Shown: positions 1 through 6,449 of the stretch, in pieces | Layout of the letters: each line of letters begins with the position of its first letter | Numbering within the stretch: position 1 is the stretch's first letter | Origin: an uncultured Christensenellaceae bacterium | GTDB taxonomy: Bacteria > Bacillota > Clostridia > Christensenellales > Aristaeellaceae | Length of the DNA: 7,697 nt | Direction of reading: 5' to 3' | NCBI GenBank assembly: GCA_905236495.1 | Contig: CAJOPV010000129.1 | Coordinates: 1 to 7,697 of the forward strand | The notes under the pieces: generated by a model | What the model saw: only the letters and a program-made list of their open reading frames with translations | The model's database searches: none | Told to the model about the DNA's origin: nothing | Made by a program: the position numbers and the translations under genes

Positions 1-52
1 AAACCATTCGTTGACGGTCAAAGAATGGTTTCCCCCAGACCCCCTTCCAAGA
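1..52 (+). repeat. Structured hairpin repeat, copy 1 (cut by the left window edge)
   Basis: Bases 1-14 pair with 18-31 to form a stem (AAACCATTC against GAATGGTTT, continuing as TTGA against TCAA) with one G.A mismatch at 10/22 and the three-base loop CGG. A C-rich tail follows: CCCCCAG, A, CCCCCTTCC, A, AGA. The segment aligns without gaps to 7646-7697, with 41 of 52 bases identical by hand count. The left outer arm (expected to be G-rich, to pair with CCCCCAG) would lie before base 1, so this copy is partial here. No T tract follows the stem, so it is not a canonical intrinsic terminator. It lies 84 bases upstream of ilvE and may belong to the 3' region of the preceding gene. Confidence 0.8.
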
Positions 53-135
53 AAACCGTATGGATCAGCCGTATTCCAACAGACAAACATAACGAATCAC
101 CGAAACATGAATACACATAGAAAGGAAGCATCACC
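53..135. other. Leader region of ilvE with no recognisable promoter
   Basis: This 83-base stretch between the hairpin repeat and the ilvE start was read for sigma-A boxes. I see no convincing -35/-10 pair. A TTGACG at 11-16 inside the repeat has no -10 box at a suitable distance. The stretch is too short to hold a T-box or a leucine-type attenuator, and none is visible. The ilvE promoter may lie left of the window or be weak or atypical. Confidence 0.4.
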
Positions 136-1197
136 ATGGAAATCAAAATGAACCTCACCGCGGCCCCCAAAGCAAAGCCCGACGAAAGCAGCCTGGGCTT
201 TGGCAAAATCTTCACCGATCACATGTTCGTCATGGATTGGGACAGCGAAAACGGCTGGCATGACGCCCGGATCGAGCCCTTCGGCAATCTGTCCCTCCAT
301 CCCGCCGCCACGGTGTTCCACTACGGCGCGGAAATCTTCGAGGGCCTGAAGGCCTACCGCCGCCCGGACGGGGAGGTGCAGCTGTTCCGCCCCTGGGAAA
401 ACATCAAGCGCCTGAACCAGAGCGCCGAGCGCCTGTCCCTTCCCCAGCTGGACGAGGAATTTGCCCTGGAGGCCCTCAAAAAGTTCGTGGCCCTGGAAAA
501 GGATTGGGTGCCCTCCGCTCCCGGCACCAGTTTGTACCTGCGTCCCTTCCTCTTCGGCAACGACGAGACCCTGGGCGTGCACACCATCCACCACGCCAAG
601 TATGTGGTAATCGCCTCCCCCGTTGGCGCGTACTACGCAGAGGGCCTGAATCCCGTGAAAATCATGATCGAGACCCGGGACGTGCGGGCCGTTCGCGGCG
701 GCACGGGCTACGCCAAGTGCGGCGGCAACTACGCTGCCTCCATGCGGGCCGGTGACCGGGCTGCCGCCGAGGGGTACAGCCAGGTTCTGTGGCTGGATGG
801 CGTGGAGCGCCGCTACATTGAGGAAGTGGGCGCCATGAACGTGATGTTCTTAATCAACGGCACCGTGGTGACCCCCGCCCTCACCGGCTCCATCCTGCCC
901 GGCATCACCCGCAAGAGCTGCATCGAGCTGCTCCGGGAAATGGGCTACACGGTGGAAGAGCGTCTGCTGCCCGTGGAGGAACTGTCCCAGGCCCTGAAGG
1001 ACGGCACCCTCACAGAAGCCTGGGGCTGCGGCACCGCGGCGGTCATCTCCCCCATTGGCGAATTGCGTATGGGCAACGCCCATTACCAGGTGGCGGACGG
1101 CGGCATCGGCGAGCTGTCACAAAAGCTGTACGATACCCTCACCGCCATCCAGTGGGGCGTCGCGCCGGATACGCATAACTGGATCTGTCGTGTCTGA
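136..1197 (+). CDS. ilvE: Branched-chain amino acid aminotransferase (PLP fold type IV)
   Basis: The 353-residue product matches the usual length of the large bacterial branched-chain aminotransferases. The family catalyses reversible transfer of an amino group between glutamate and the 2-keto acids of leucine, isoleucine and valine, in the cytosol. Visible landmarks are the N-terminal FHYGAEIFEGLKAYR, the PLP lysine K194 within GGTGYAKCGGNYAAS, the YIEEVGAMNVMF strand, the phosphate-binding TGSILPGITRKS, and EAWGCGTAAVISPIG near the end. The start is supported by AAAGGAAG at 121-128, seven bases before the ATG; a second Met at residue 5 is less well placed. The gene stands alone, with no other ilv or leu gene in view, and it faces the next gene across a shared terminator. 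No frameshift or missing key residue is seen. A D-amino-acid transaminase or aminodeoxychorismate lyase is unlikely given the length and motifs. Confidence 0.96.
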   Translation: MEIKMNLTAAPKAKPDESSLGFGKIFTDHMFVMDWDSENGWHDARIEPFGNLSLHPAATVFHYGAEIFEGLKAYRRPDGEVQLFRPWENIKRLNQSAERLSLPQLDEEFALEALKKFVALEKDWVPSAPGTSLYLRPFLFGNDETLGVHTIHHAKYVVIASPVGAYYAEGLNPVKIMIETRDVRAVRGGTGYAKCGGNYAASMRAGDRAAAEGYSQVLWLDGVERRYIEEVGAMNVMFLINGTVVTPALTGSILPGITRKSCIELLREMGYTVEERLLPVEELSQALKDGTLTEAWGCGTAAVISPIGELRMGNAHYQVADGGIGELSQKLYDTLTAIQWGVAPDTHNWICRV

Positions 1198-1203
1198 CAG
1201 CGT

Positions 1204-1234
1204 AAAAAAAGGAGGCCGGGCGGCCTCCTTTTTT
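1204..1234. terminator. Bidirectional intrinsic terminator between ilvE and the convergent membrane-protein gene
   Basis: A perfect 7-bp stem, GGAGGCC (1211-1217) with GGCCTCC (1222-1228), has the loop GGGC. An A tract (1204-1210) lies on the left and a T tract (1229-1234) on the right. Read on the plus strand, the T tract ends ilvE seven bases after its stop. Read on the minus strand, the A tract becomes a U tract and ends the gene that stops at 1252. The symmetry fits the convergent arrangement. Confidence 0.93.
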
Positions 1235-1251
1235 GCGCTTATTGATGCTCT

Positions 1252-1815
1252 TTAAGGCCGTACCGGGATACGGCTCAAAACGTAGTCCCGAACGAATTCG
1301 TAATCCTGCTCCGGCACCCAGATCTGATTGCCGCCGTACAGCGTGCGCAGGTTAAAGGCGTCGTATTCCCGATGCTCCTTCATGCCCCGCACCTCCTTAA
1401 ACCGGGTGACCCCCGACGCCGCCGCGGCGTTGGCGGGGGAGGTGAGCAGGGCCGCCGCATCCATCACGCGCCGGCCCAGCTCGCCCCGCACCAGGCTGAT
1501 TTCATCCTCCGTCATGCAAAACTGCAGGTGATACCCGCCGTGCATGAGCAGCGCAGCCAGGTAGTAACCTCCCGCCACCAGACCCATCAGCCCGGCATAG
1601 CACGCCAGGATGATCAGGGCGATGCGAAGGGTCAGGCCATGCCCCTGGGCAAACAGAAACAGCATCATCCCCACGCAGAAAAGGCCGATGATGCCAAACA
1701 CCTTCAGCAGCACGTTCAGCAAATAATGGTTTTTGTACATATCCATATCATAGCTCCAGCGGTACGCGCCGTCCTCTCCCTGGGTGACCCGGGACGGATA
1801 CTGAGATACTGACAT
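1252..1815 (-). CDS. Two-helix membrane protein with a soluble C-terminal domain, function unknown
   Basis: The 187-residue product is not one I can name. Two hydrophobic segments at about residues 33-56 and 62-91 form a membrane hairpin after a polar N-terminus. Residues 95-187 look soluble: HLQFCMTEDEISLVRG, an Ala-rich stretch (about 119-133), then FKEVRGMKEHREYDAFNLR and IWVPEQDYEFVRDYVLSRI. This resembles, by eye only, the two-helix proteins with a YcxB-like or PH-like C-terminal domain common in Bacillota. An in-frame ATG at 1858-1860 would add 15 residues. I chose the Met at 1815 because AAGGAGG lies eight bases before it and because the upstream ATG overlaps the predicted -10 box and so should not be in the transcript. 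It is convergent with ilvE and divergent from the cell-wall operon, probably monocistronic. Confidence 0.85.
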   Translation of the reverse strand: MSVSQYPSRVTQGEDGAYRWSYDMDMYKNHYLLNVLLKVFGIIGLFCVGMMLFLFAQGHGLTLRIALIILACYAGLMGLVAGGYYLAALLMHGGYHLQFCMTEDEISLVRGELGRRVMDAAALLTSPANAAAASGVTRFKEVRGMKEHREYDAFNLRTLYGGNQIWVPEQDYEFVRDYVLSRIPVRP

Positions 1816-1823
1816 CGGATAGG

Positions 1824-1830
1824 CCTCCTT
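1824..1830 (-). promoter_or_regulatory. Ribosome binding site fixing the start of the minus-strand membrane protein
   Basis: Read on the minus strand this is AAGGAGG, preceded by further A residues, with eight bases to the ATG at 1815-1813. No comparable site lies before the alternative ATG at 1860. Confidence 0.85.
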
Positions 1831-1858
1831 TTCTTTCGTTTCCGTGAATGCTGTATTC

Positions 1859-1887
1859 ATTATACGCCTTTTTGATCCTCTTCACAA
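1859..1887 (-). promoter_or_regulatory. Sigma-A type promoter of the minus-strand membrane-protein gene
   Basis: On the minus strand, TTGTGA (1887-1882) and a perfect TATAAT (1864-1859) are separated by 17 bases. Transcription would begin near 1852, giving a leader of about 37 bases before the start at 1815. The -10 box overlaps the upstream in-frame ATG (1860-1858), which argues against that codon being used. Confidence 0.75.
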
Positions 1888-1898
1888 CCAAAAATTGG
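1888..1898. promoter_or_regulatory. Short inverted repeat beside the -35 box, possible operator
   Basis: CCAA (1888-1891), AAA, TTGG (1895-1898) is a perfect 4-bp inverted repeat directly upstream of the minus-strand -35 box, in the divergent intergenic region. It could bind a small dimeric regulator, but such short palindromes arise by chance and no regulator gene is in view. Confidence 0.2.
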
Positions 1899-1957
1899 AT
1901 AAAGCGGCCTGCGCTGTAAATTCCGGGCTTTTTTGATGGACGAAAAGGCGGAACCTA

Positions 1958-1966
1958 TGATATACT
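1958..1966 (+). promoter_or_regulatory. Extended -10 promoter of the FHA / SEDS / PBP operon
   Basis: TGATATACT contains a TATACT hexamer (1961-1966) with the TG of an extended -10 element at 1958-1959. No good -35 lies 16-18 bases upstream; TTGATG (1933-1938) is 22 bases away and probably too far. An extended -10 can compensate for a weak -35. The predicted start near 1973 leaves about 29 bases before the FHA start codon. Confidence 0.6.
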
Positions 1967-1987
1967 AAATCATTGAAATGATGAAAG

Positions 1988-1995
1988 AGGGAGGG
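1988..1995 (+). promoter_or_regulatory. Ribosome binding site fixing the FHA protein start
   Basis: AGGGAGGG lies six bases before the ATG at 2002. Two earlier in-frame ATG codons (1978 and 1981) lie upstream of or inside this site, only a few bases from the predicted transcription start, and have no binding site of their own. Confidence 0.8.
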
Positions 1996-2001
1996 ATCAC
2001 C

Positions 2002-2796
2002 ATGGCGGAGAGCACCTACGAGCTGCTGGCCCTGAGCATGCGGTATGTGTTCGTGCTGATCGGGCTGCTCATGCTGTGGCGGGCCTTCCGCTGGATGCGC
2101 CGGGACGCCCGGCAGTATCAACGGGATATGCGCACCCTTCCCGACGCCGGCCTGGTGGGCGAAATGGTGGATCTGCAGACCGGCAAAGCCCAGCCCCTGC
2201 CCCGGGAGGGCACCATCGGCTCCTCCCGGGAATGCGATATTCGGGTGAAAGCCCCGGGGGTGGCCCGCAGTCACGCCCTGTTTGCCTTTGAGGAGGGAAA
2301 GGGGCTGAAGATCACGCCCCAGCGGGGCAATCCCGTTTTTCTGTCCGGCGCGGCGATCCGGGCCTCCGGCTACGCTCTCCACGGGACTCAGCTGCAGGTA
2401 GGGGACGCAGTGCTCCGTGTGCGCCTGTTTGCCGGGCTCAACGTGCCCTTCCCCGCCGCCTATCAGCCGGAGGCCCCGGATATCCCCCTGGACGAATATG
2501 GCTTTTCAGACGATGGGGAATCCCCCTCCCTGCCCTTCCCCGCCCCCGGCTTTGAGGAGGCCGCCTGGGAGGCCCCGGATACGGAAGCCGATTATTCCGC
2601 CCCTGCCGACGCCGGCTATGAGGGGCATTATACCGAGGACGGACAAATGACCTGGCAATACGCCTATTCCCTGGAAGAGCTGCGTCAGGCCCAGCAGGCC
2701 TTGGAGCAGGCCCAGCCGGAGGAAGCGGAGGAGGAGGGGGCCCTGCCCTACGAAAGCCCCGTTTCACCCAGGAGAAGGAGGCGCAGCCGTGGCTAA
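2002..2796 (+). CDS. Membrane-anchored FHA-domain protein
   Basis: The product has 264 residues. A single N-terminal membrane helix (about 11-29) is followed by a basic stretch (RWMRRDARQYQR), then an FHA domain at about residues 50-145. That domain shows TIGSSRECDIRV, VARSHALFAF, GNPVFLSG and LQVGDAVLRVRLF. A Pro- and acid-rich, low-complexity tail (about 150-255) ends in an Arg-rich tip (RRRRRSRG). FHA domains usually bind phosphothreonine peptides. Here two positions that normally contact phosphate differ: the Arg of the GRS motif is Ser74 and the Ser of SRxH is Ala88, while Ser75, Arg89, His91 and Asn110 remain. It is first in the operon and overlaps the SEDS gene by eight bases. By analogy with actinobacterial fha / rodA / pbpA clusters, it probably scaffolds or regulates wall synthesis; this is an inference. 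Confidence 0.9.
   Translation: MAESTYELLALSMRYVFVLIGLLMLWRAFRWMRRDARQYQRDMRTLPDAGLVGEMVDLQTGKAQPLPREGTIGSSRECDIRVKAPGVARSHALFAFEEGKGLKITPQRGNPVFLSGAAIRASGYALHGTQLQVGDAVLRVRLFAGLNVPFPAAYQPEAPDIPLDEYGFSDDGESPSLPFPAPGFEEAAWEAPDTEADYSAPADAGYEGHYTEDGQMTWQYAYSLEELRQAQQALEQAQPEEAEEEGALPYESPVSPRRRRRSRG
2775..2781 (+). promoter_or_regulatory. Ribosome binding site supporting the GTG start of the SEDS gene
   Basis: AAGGAGG lies seven bases before the GTG at 2789, inside the 3' end of the FHA gene. It supports the GTG start and an eight-base overlap with the FHA stop (TAA, 2794-2796), which suggests translational coupling. Confidence 0.85.
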
Positions 2797-4054
2797 GAAC
2801 GCATCCCGCCGCCGGGACCCCGCCCGGGGCATGATGGCGGCCTCCATGGTGTTTTTCTTCGTGGGCTTTCTGCTTTTGGCGGCCCACGACGGGGAATGGC
2901 AGAGCTTCCTGCTGGCCCTGATCGTGCCCCTGATCATTTTCGGCGGCACCGCCCTATTGCCTCGCCTGTTCCCGGCGGATAAGCTGCTTTTGTCTCTCAC
3001 CAATTTCCTGTGCGCCCTGGGGGTTCTGATGCTGTACCGCATCTCCCCTCAGCGGGGGCTGAACCAGGCCGTGAATTACGGCGTAGGGGTGGGGTGCATG
3101 GTGCTGTGCGCCTTTCTCATCCGATACGTCCGTTCCTGGAAGGCATTGACCATCCTCATGGTGGGAGGCAGCCTGGTTTTGCTGGCCTTGCCGCTGCTCA
3201 TCGGCACGGAGCAGAACGGCGCGAAAAACTGGATCTGGATCGGCAGCTATTCCCTCCAGCCCAGCGAGATCGTAAAGCTGGCGCTGCTTTTGTGCGTATC
3301 TTTCCTGCTGTCCCAGAAAAAAGCGCTGCTGTCCATCCTGTTTGGCGGGGCATGCCTGGCGCTGCTGATGCTGCAAAAGGATCTGGGCACCGCCCTGCTG
3401 TATTTCGGGCTGTGCCTGGTGATGCTCTATGTATCCACCGGCAGTTTGCTGTTGGTGGGCGCGGGCCTGGCGGGGGGCGCCGGGGCGGCGGTGATGGGCT
3501 ATCAAATGTTCGCCCACGTGAAGGCCCGCCTGGCGATCTGGCAGGACCCCTGGCAATACACCCAGGGCGCCGGCCTGCAGCTCGTACGCTCCTTCGTCGC
3601 CATCGCCAACGGGGGCCTGTGGGGCGTGGGCCTGGGCCTGGGCAACGCCGGCAACACCACCCGGGCCGGGGGCATCCCGGAAGCGTACAACGATTTTATT
3701 TATCCCGTGATCCTGCATGAATTCGGGCTGATCTTCGGGGCCGTCGTGATCCTGATGTATCTGTTCATCGTGATTAGGGCCATTATGATCGCCCGGCGCT
3801 CCACCTCGGTGTTCCACGCTTTGGTGTCCGTGGGCTGCGCCGGGCTCATCACCCTGCAGACCTTCGTCATCATCGCGGGCAATATCAAGCTGATCCCCCT
3901 CACCGGGGTGACGCTGCCCTTCATCAGCTACGGCGGCACCTCCATGGTATCCAGCCTGTGCCTGATCGGCTTTCTGCAGGGCGTCGCCAGCCGCAATAAA
4001 GCGGGGGTGGATCAGGACCGGGCCCTGGCGATGCATGGAGGTGGAGCCCCGTGA
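2789..4054 (+). CDS. SEDS peptidoglycan glycosyltransferase, FtsW/RodA/SpoVE family
   Basis: This 421-residue polytopic membrane protein has about ten hydrophobic segments. The family polymerises glycan strands from lipid II at the outer face of the membrane, working with a class B PBP. Family signatures appear in order: AKNWIWIGSYSLQPSEIVKL with Q157-P-S-E160 and K163, QKDLGTALLYF with D198, GLQLVRSFVAIANGGLWGVG, IPEAYNDFIYPVILHEFG with E298 and D302, and LPLTGVTLPFISYGGTSM-type residues near the end (the protein reads IPLTGVTLPFISYGGTSM). D302 aligns by motif with the Asp considered essential for polymerisation in RodA and FtsW. The start is GTG. It overlaps the FHA gene by eight bases and the PBP gene by four. 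The motifs do not separate FtsW from RodA; the PbpA-like partner favours a RodA-like elongation role, so no symbol is given. Confidence 0.95.
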   Translation: MAKNASRRRDPARGMMAASMVFFFVGFLLLAAHDGEWQSFLLALIVPLIIFGGTALLPRLFPADKLLLSLTNFLCALGVLMLYRISPQRGLNQAVNYGVGVGCMVLCAFLIRYVRSWKALTILMVGGSLVLLALPLLIGTEQNGAKNWIWIGSYSLQPSEIVKLALLLCVSFLLSQKKALLSILFGGACLALLMLQKDLGTALLYFGLCLVMLYVSTGSLLLVGAGLAGGAGAAVMGYQMFAHVKARLAIWQDPWQYTQGAGLQLVRSFVAIANGGLWGVGLGLGNAGNTTRAGGIPEAYNDFIYPVILHEFGLIFGAVVILMYLFIVIRAIMIARRSTSVFHALVSVGCAGLITLQTFVIIAGNIKLIPLTGVTLPFISYGGTSMVSSLCLIGFLQGVASRNKAGVDQDRALAMHGGGAP

Positions 4055-5463
4055 AAAAGCTGAAAAAGAATATCCTCCGGGCCGCCTTCGTGCTCTGCGC
4101 CCTGTTCGCGCTGCTGCTGGGCTACGGGGCCTACACCGTATCGGTGAACAGCAACCGCTGGTTTTCCTCCACGTTGAACGTGTACGCCCGGCAAAAGCGT
4201 CAGGACGTGATCCCGGGCCGGATCCTGGATCGATCCGGCGTGGTGCTGGCCTCCTCGGACGGTGAAGGGGAACGGGTGTATCCCGACGACGAAGCCCTTC
4301 GCCGGGCCACGGTCCACGCCGTGGGCAGCAGCGCCTTCAACATGAAAAGCAGCGCCGAATACTTTTACGCCGCTTATCTCTACGGCTCCCGGCTTTCCTT
4401 CCCGGAACGGCTGGGATATGCCCTCAAAGGCGAAAAATACAAAGGGGACGACGTGGTCCTCACCATCGACAGCGCCCTGAACGCCTACGCCGCCTCCCTG
4501 TTCCCCCAGGATAAGAAGGGCGCGGCGGTGGTGATGAATTACAGAACCGGCGAGGTGCTCTGCCTGCTTTCCTTCCCCAATTTCGATCCCCGAAACACTT
4601 CCGCCGCCCCTTCCGGCGCTTCCATCAACCGGGTCACCCAAAGCCTGATGGCCCCCGGCTCCACCTTCAAGATCGTCACCTACGCCTCCGTCCTGGAAAA
4701 CATGACGGATTACCAAAGCCGCACCTTTATCTGCGGCGGTCAATTGCAGGCGGGGAATCGGATCATCACCGACGCGGGCACCGATCTGGAGGCGGGAAAA
4801 ATCACCCAGCACGGGGCGCTGACGCTGCGGGAGGCCTTCCTCAAAAGCTGCAACAACACCTTCGCCCAGATCGCCCTGGAATTGGGGGACGCCGCCCTTC
4901 GCAGAACGGCGGAGAGCTTCGGCTTCAACGATAATTTCCTCTTCCGGGATCTGGTGGTGGAAAACTCCAGATATCCCACCTCCAACCGCACCGATGGCGA
5001 GATCGCCTGGACCGGGGCGGGCCAAAGCGCCCTGGCGGTATCCCCGCTTCACATGTGCATGGTGGCTTCATCCATTGCCAACGACGGGACCATGATGGAG
5101 CCCTGGATGATCCTGGAGGCCCGCACCGCCTCCGGCGGTACCCGGGCGTCCTTTTCCGCCCGGCAGTACCGCCGTCCCCTGAACGCCGCCCAGGCCGCCG
5201 TCCTCAAGGACGCCATGCGGGGCGTCGTCACCGGCGGCACGGGCACGGCCGCCAATCTTTCCGGCGTCAAGGTCTGCGGCAAAACGGGCTCTGCAGAGAT
5301 CGACGGGCAGGAGCAGACCAACGCCTGGTTCTTGGGCTTCCTGGATGAGCCCGCCTCCCCCTACGCCCTGGCGGTGGTGGTGGAGGATGCCGGAGGCGGC
5401 GGCAGCGTCAGCGCACCCATCGCCCGGCAGATTTTTTCCTGGCTGCTCAGCCACGGCTATTGA
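4051..5463 (+). CDS. Class B penicillin-binding protein (PbpA-like peptidoglycan transpeptidase)
   Basis: The 470-residue product has one N-terminal membrane helix (about 8-30), a short N-terminal extracellular module containing PGRILDRSGVVLASS, and a C-terminal transpeptidase domain (about 150-465). All three catalytic motifs are intact: S204-T-F-K207 within APGSTFKIV, S266-C-N268 within KSCNNTF, and K411-T-G-S within CGKTGSAE. It should form the D-Ala / cross-bridge peptide links between strands made by its SEDS partner and be a beta-lactam target. There is no class A glycosyltransferase domain and no PASTA repeat at the C-terminus. The length is close to that of actinobacterial PbpA and shorter than E. 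coli PBP2. The GTG start shares four bases (GTGA) with the SEDS stop and has GGAGG at 4037-4041 before it, so translation is probably coupled. Confidence 0.94.
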   Translation: MKKLKKNILRAAFVLCALFALLLGYGAYTVSVNSNRWFSSTLNVYARQKRQDVIPGRILDRSGVVLASSDGEGERVYPDDEALRRATVHAVGSSAFNMKSSAEYFYAAYLYGSRLSFPERLGYALKGEKYKGDDVVLTIDSALNAYAASLFPQDKKGAAVVMNYRTGEVLCLLSFPNFDPRNTSAAPSGASINRVTQSLMAPGSTFKIVTYASVLENMTDYQSRTFICGGQLQAGNRIITDAGTDLEAGKITQHGALTLREAFLKSCNNTFAQIALELGDAALRRTAESFGFNDNFLFRDLVVENSRYPTSNRTDGEIAWTGAGQSALAVSPLHMCMVASSIANDGTMMEPWMILEARTASGGTRASFSARQYRRPLNAAQAAVLKDAMRGVVTGGTGTAANLSGVKVCGKTGSAEIDGQEQTNAWFLGFLDEPASPYALAVVVEDAGGGGSVSAPIARQIFSWLLSHGY

Positions 5464-5472
5464 TTTTTCCCC

Positions 5473-5479
5473 AAGGAGG
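5473..5479 (+). promoter_or_regulatory. Ribosome binding site fixing the rnz start
   Basis: AAGGAGG, four bases before the ATG at 5484, lies in the short gap after the PBP stop. The reading frame is open further upstream, from an ATT/ATG-like position near 5460 inside the PBP end, but only the ATG at 5484 has this site and gives the family's normal N-terminus (MIDLTLLGTS). Confidence 0.85.
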
Positions 5480-5483
5480 TCCT

Positions 5484-6413
5484 ATGATCGATCTTACCCT
5501 GCTCGGCACCTCCGCTCTGCTGCCCTTGCCGGATCGGGCGCTCACCGCCGCGGCGCTTGCCTGCAGCGGGCGCACGCTGCTCTTTGACTGCGGCGAGGGC
5601 ACCCAAACCGCAGCCCGAAAGGCGGGGGTCAGCCTGATGAAGTGCGATCTCATCGCCCTGACCCACTACCACGGCGATCATATTTTCGGCCTGCCGGGCC
5701 TGCTGCAAACCATGGGCGTCATGGGAAGGGAGGAGCCCCTTTCCATCACCGGCCCTCAGGGCCTCCGGGACGCCCTGACGCCCCTTTTGCGGGCGACGGG
5801 AGAATTGCCCTTTCCCGTGACGCTCCTTCCCTGGCCCCAGGAGGGGTTCAGGCTTGCGTCCTTCTTCCCCGGCTGGCCCGCCCTTGCCTATCTTTCCGCC
5901 TTCCCCACCCGTCACCGGGTACAAAGCCAGGGGTACGTATTCACCCTGGGCCGGGCGGGAGCCTTTCAGCCCCAGGCGGCGGAAGCGCTGGGCGTGCCTG
6001 TGGGTCAATGGAAGCTTTTGCAGCAGGGAAAAGATGTGGAAACGCCCCGGGGCACGGTAACGCCCCGGCAGGTGACGGGCCCGGACCGGCAGGGCCTCAA
6101 ATTCGTGTTCACCGGCGATACCGCTCCCTGCCCCGCCCTGACGGAAAATGCTTTGAACGCGGACCTGATGATCTGCGAAGCCACCTACGGCGAGGATGCC
6201 CAGGCGGAGGAAGCCAACCGCTACGGGCACATGACCTTTTCCCAGGCGGGGGCCGCCGCCGCCCAGGCCCACGTCAGGCAGCTGTGGCTGGCCCATTTTT
6301 CCCAGCGCATCGAGGACCCGGAAGCCTGCCTCCCCTTGGCCCAGGCCCATTTCCCCGCCGCCCGCTGCGGGCAGGACGGCCTGCGCCTCACCCTGACCTT
6401 TCCGAAGCGCTGA
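5484..6413 (+). CDS. rnz: Ribonuclease Z (tRNA 3'-processing endonuclease)
   Basis: The 309-residue product is a metallo-beta-lactamase-fold nuclease of the usual RNase Z length. It cuts tRNA precursors after the discriminator base so that CCA can be added. The zinc ligands expected for the family are all present: H61-Y-H63-G-D65-H66, H144 in RHRVQSQGY, D212 in FTGDT, H249 in YGHMT and H271 in AHFSQR. An N-terminal LLGTSALLP and DCGEGTQ (35-41) are also typical. A family-type exosite arm probably lies around residues 150-195. It is the last protein gene of the operon, 20 bases after the PBP stop. No terminator is visible between it and tRNA-Arg, so read-through into a substrate tRNA is possible. 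Its 3' end, including the stop codon, is duplicated in tandem. Confidence 0.96.
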   Translation: MIDLTLLGTSALLPLPDRALTAAALACSGRTLLFDCGEGTQTAARKAGVSLMKCDLIALTHYHGDHIFGLPGLLQTMGVMGREEPLSITGPQGLRDALTPLLRATGELPFPVTLLPWPQEGFRLASFFPGWPALAYLSAFPTRHRVQSQGYVFTLGRAGAFQPQAAEALGVPVGQWKLLQQGKDVETPRGTVTPRQVTGPDRQGLKFVFTGDTAPCPALTENALNADLMICEATYGEDAQAEEANRYGHMTFSQAGAAAAQAHVRQLWLAHFSQRIEDPEACLPLAQAHFPAARCGQDGLRLTLTFPKR

Positions 6414-6445
6414 AAAAAGAGCCCTTTCCGAAGCGCTGAAAAAAG
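6397..6445 (+). repeat. Tandem duplication of the rnz 3' end (26-base period)
   Basis: A 23-base unit at 6397-6419 recurs exactly at 6423-6445, a period of 26. It begins CCTTTCCGAAGCGC and ends TGAAAAAAG. The first copy contains the last rnz codons and the TGA stop. The second copy is noncoding because translation has already ended. It places an A-rich stretch about five bases upstream of the tRNA promoter's -35 box. Confidence 0.93.
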
Positions 6446-6449
6446 TCGC

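Noticed and set aside
11..39. TTGACG at 11-16 as a -35 box for ilvE
   Set aside because: The bases 17 positions downstream are CCCAGA, unlike any -10 box, and the motif belongs to the hairpin loop region.
18..215. Minus-strand open frame of 65 codons ending in FLEGGLGETIL
   Set aside because: Its C-terminal end is simply the complement of the hairpin repeat tail and the rest runs antisense to the ilvE start. It has no coding support of its own.
1372..1812. Plus-strand open frame (146 codons) opposite the minus-strand membrane protein
   Set aside because: It is His/Gln-rich without hydrophobic pattern or ribosome binding site, whereas the minus frame has a promoter, AAGGAGG and clear membrane helices.
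2954..4036. Long minus-strand open frame (360 codons) opposite the SEDS gene
   Set aside because: It is a shadow created by GC-rich third codon positions. The predicted peptide is Gln/His/Gly-rich with no domain, while the plus strand has all SEDS motifs.
4012..5052. Long minus-strand open frame (346 codons) opposite the PBP gene
   Set aside because: This is an antisense shadow; the plus strand encodes the complete transpeptidase motifs.
6397..6445. The duplicated GAAGCGCTGAAAAAAG segment as a terminator between rnz and the tRNA
   Set aside because: AGCGCT is only a 6-base palindrome with no loop, and it is followed by A rather than T residues. No stable hairpin with a U tract can be drawn on the plus strand.
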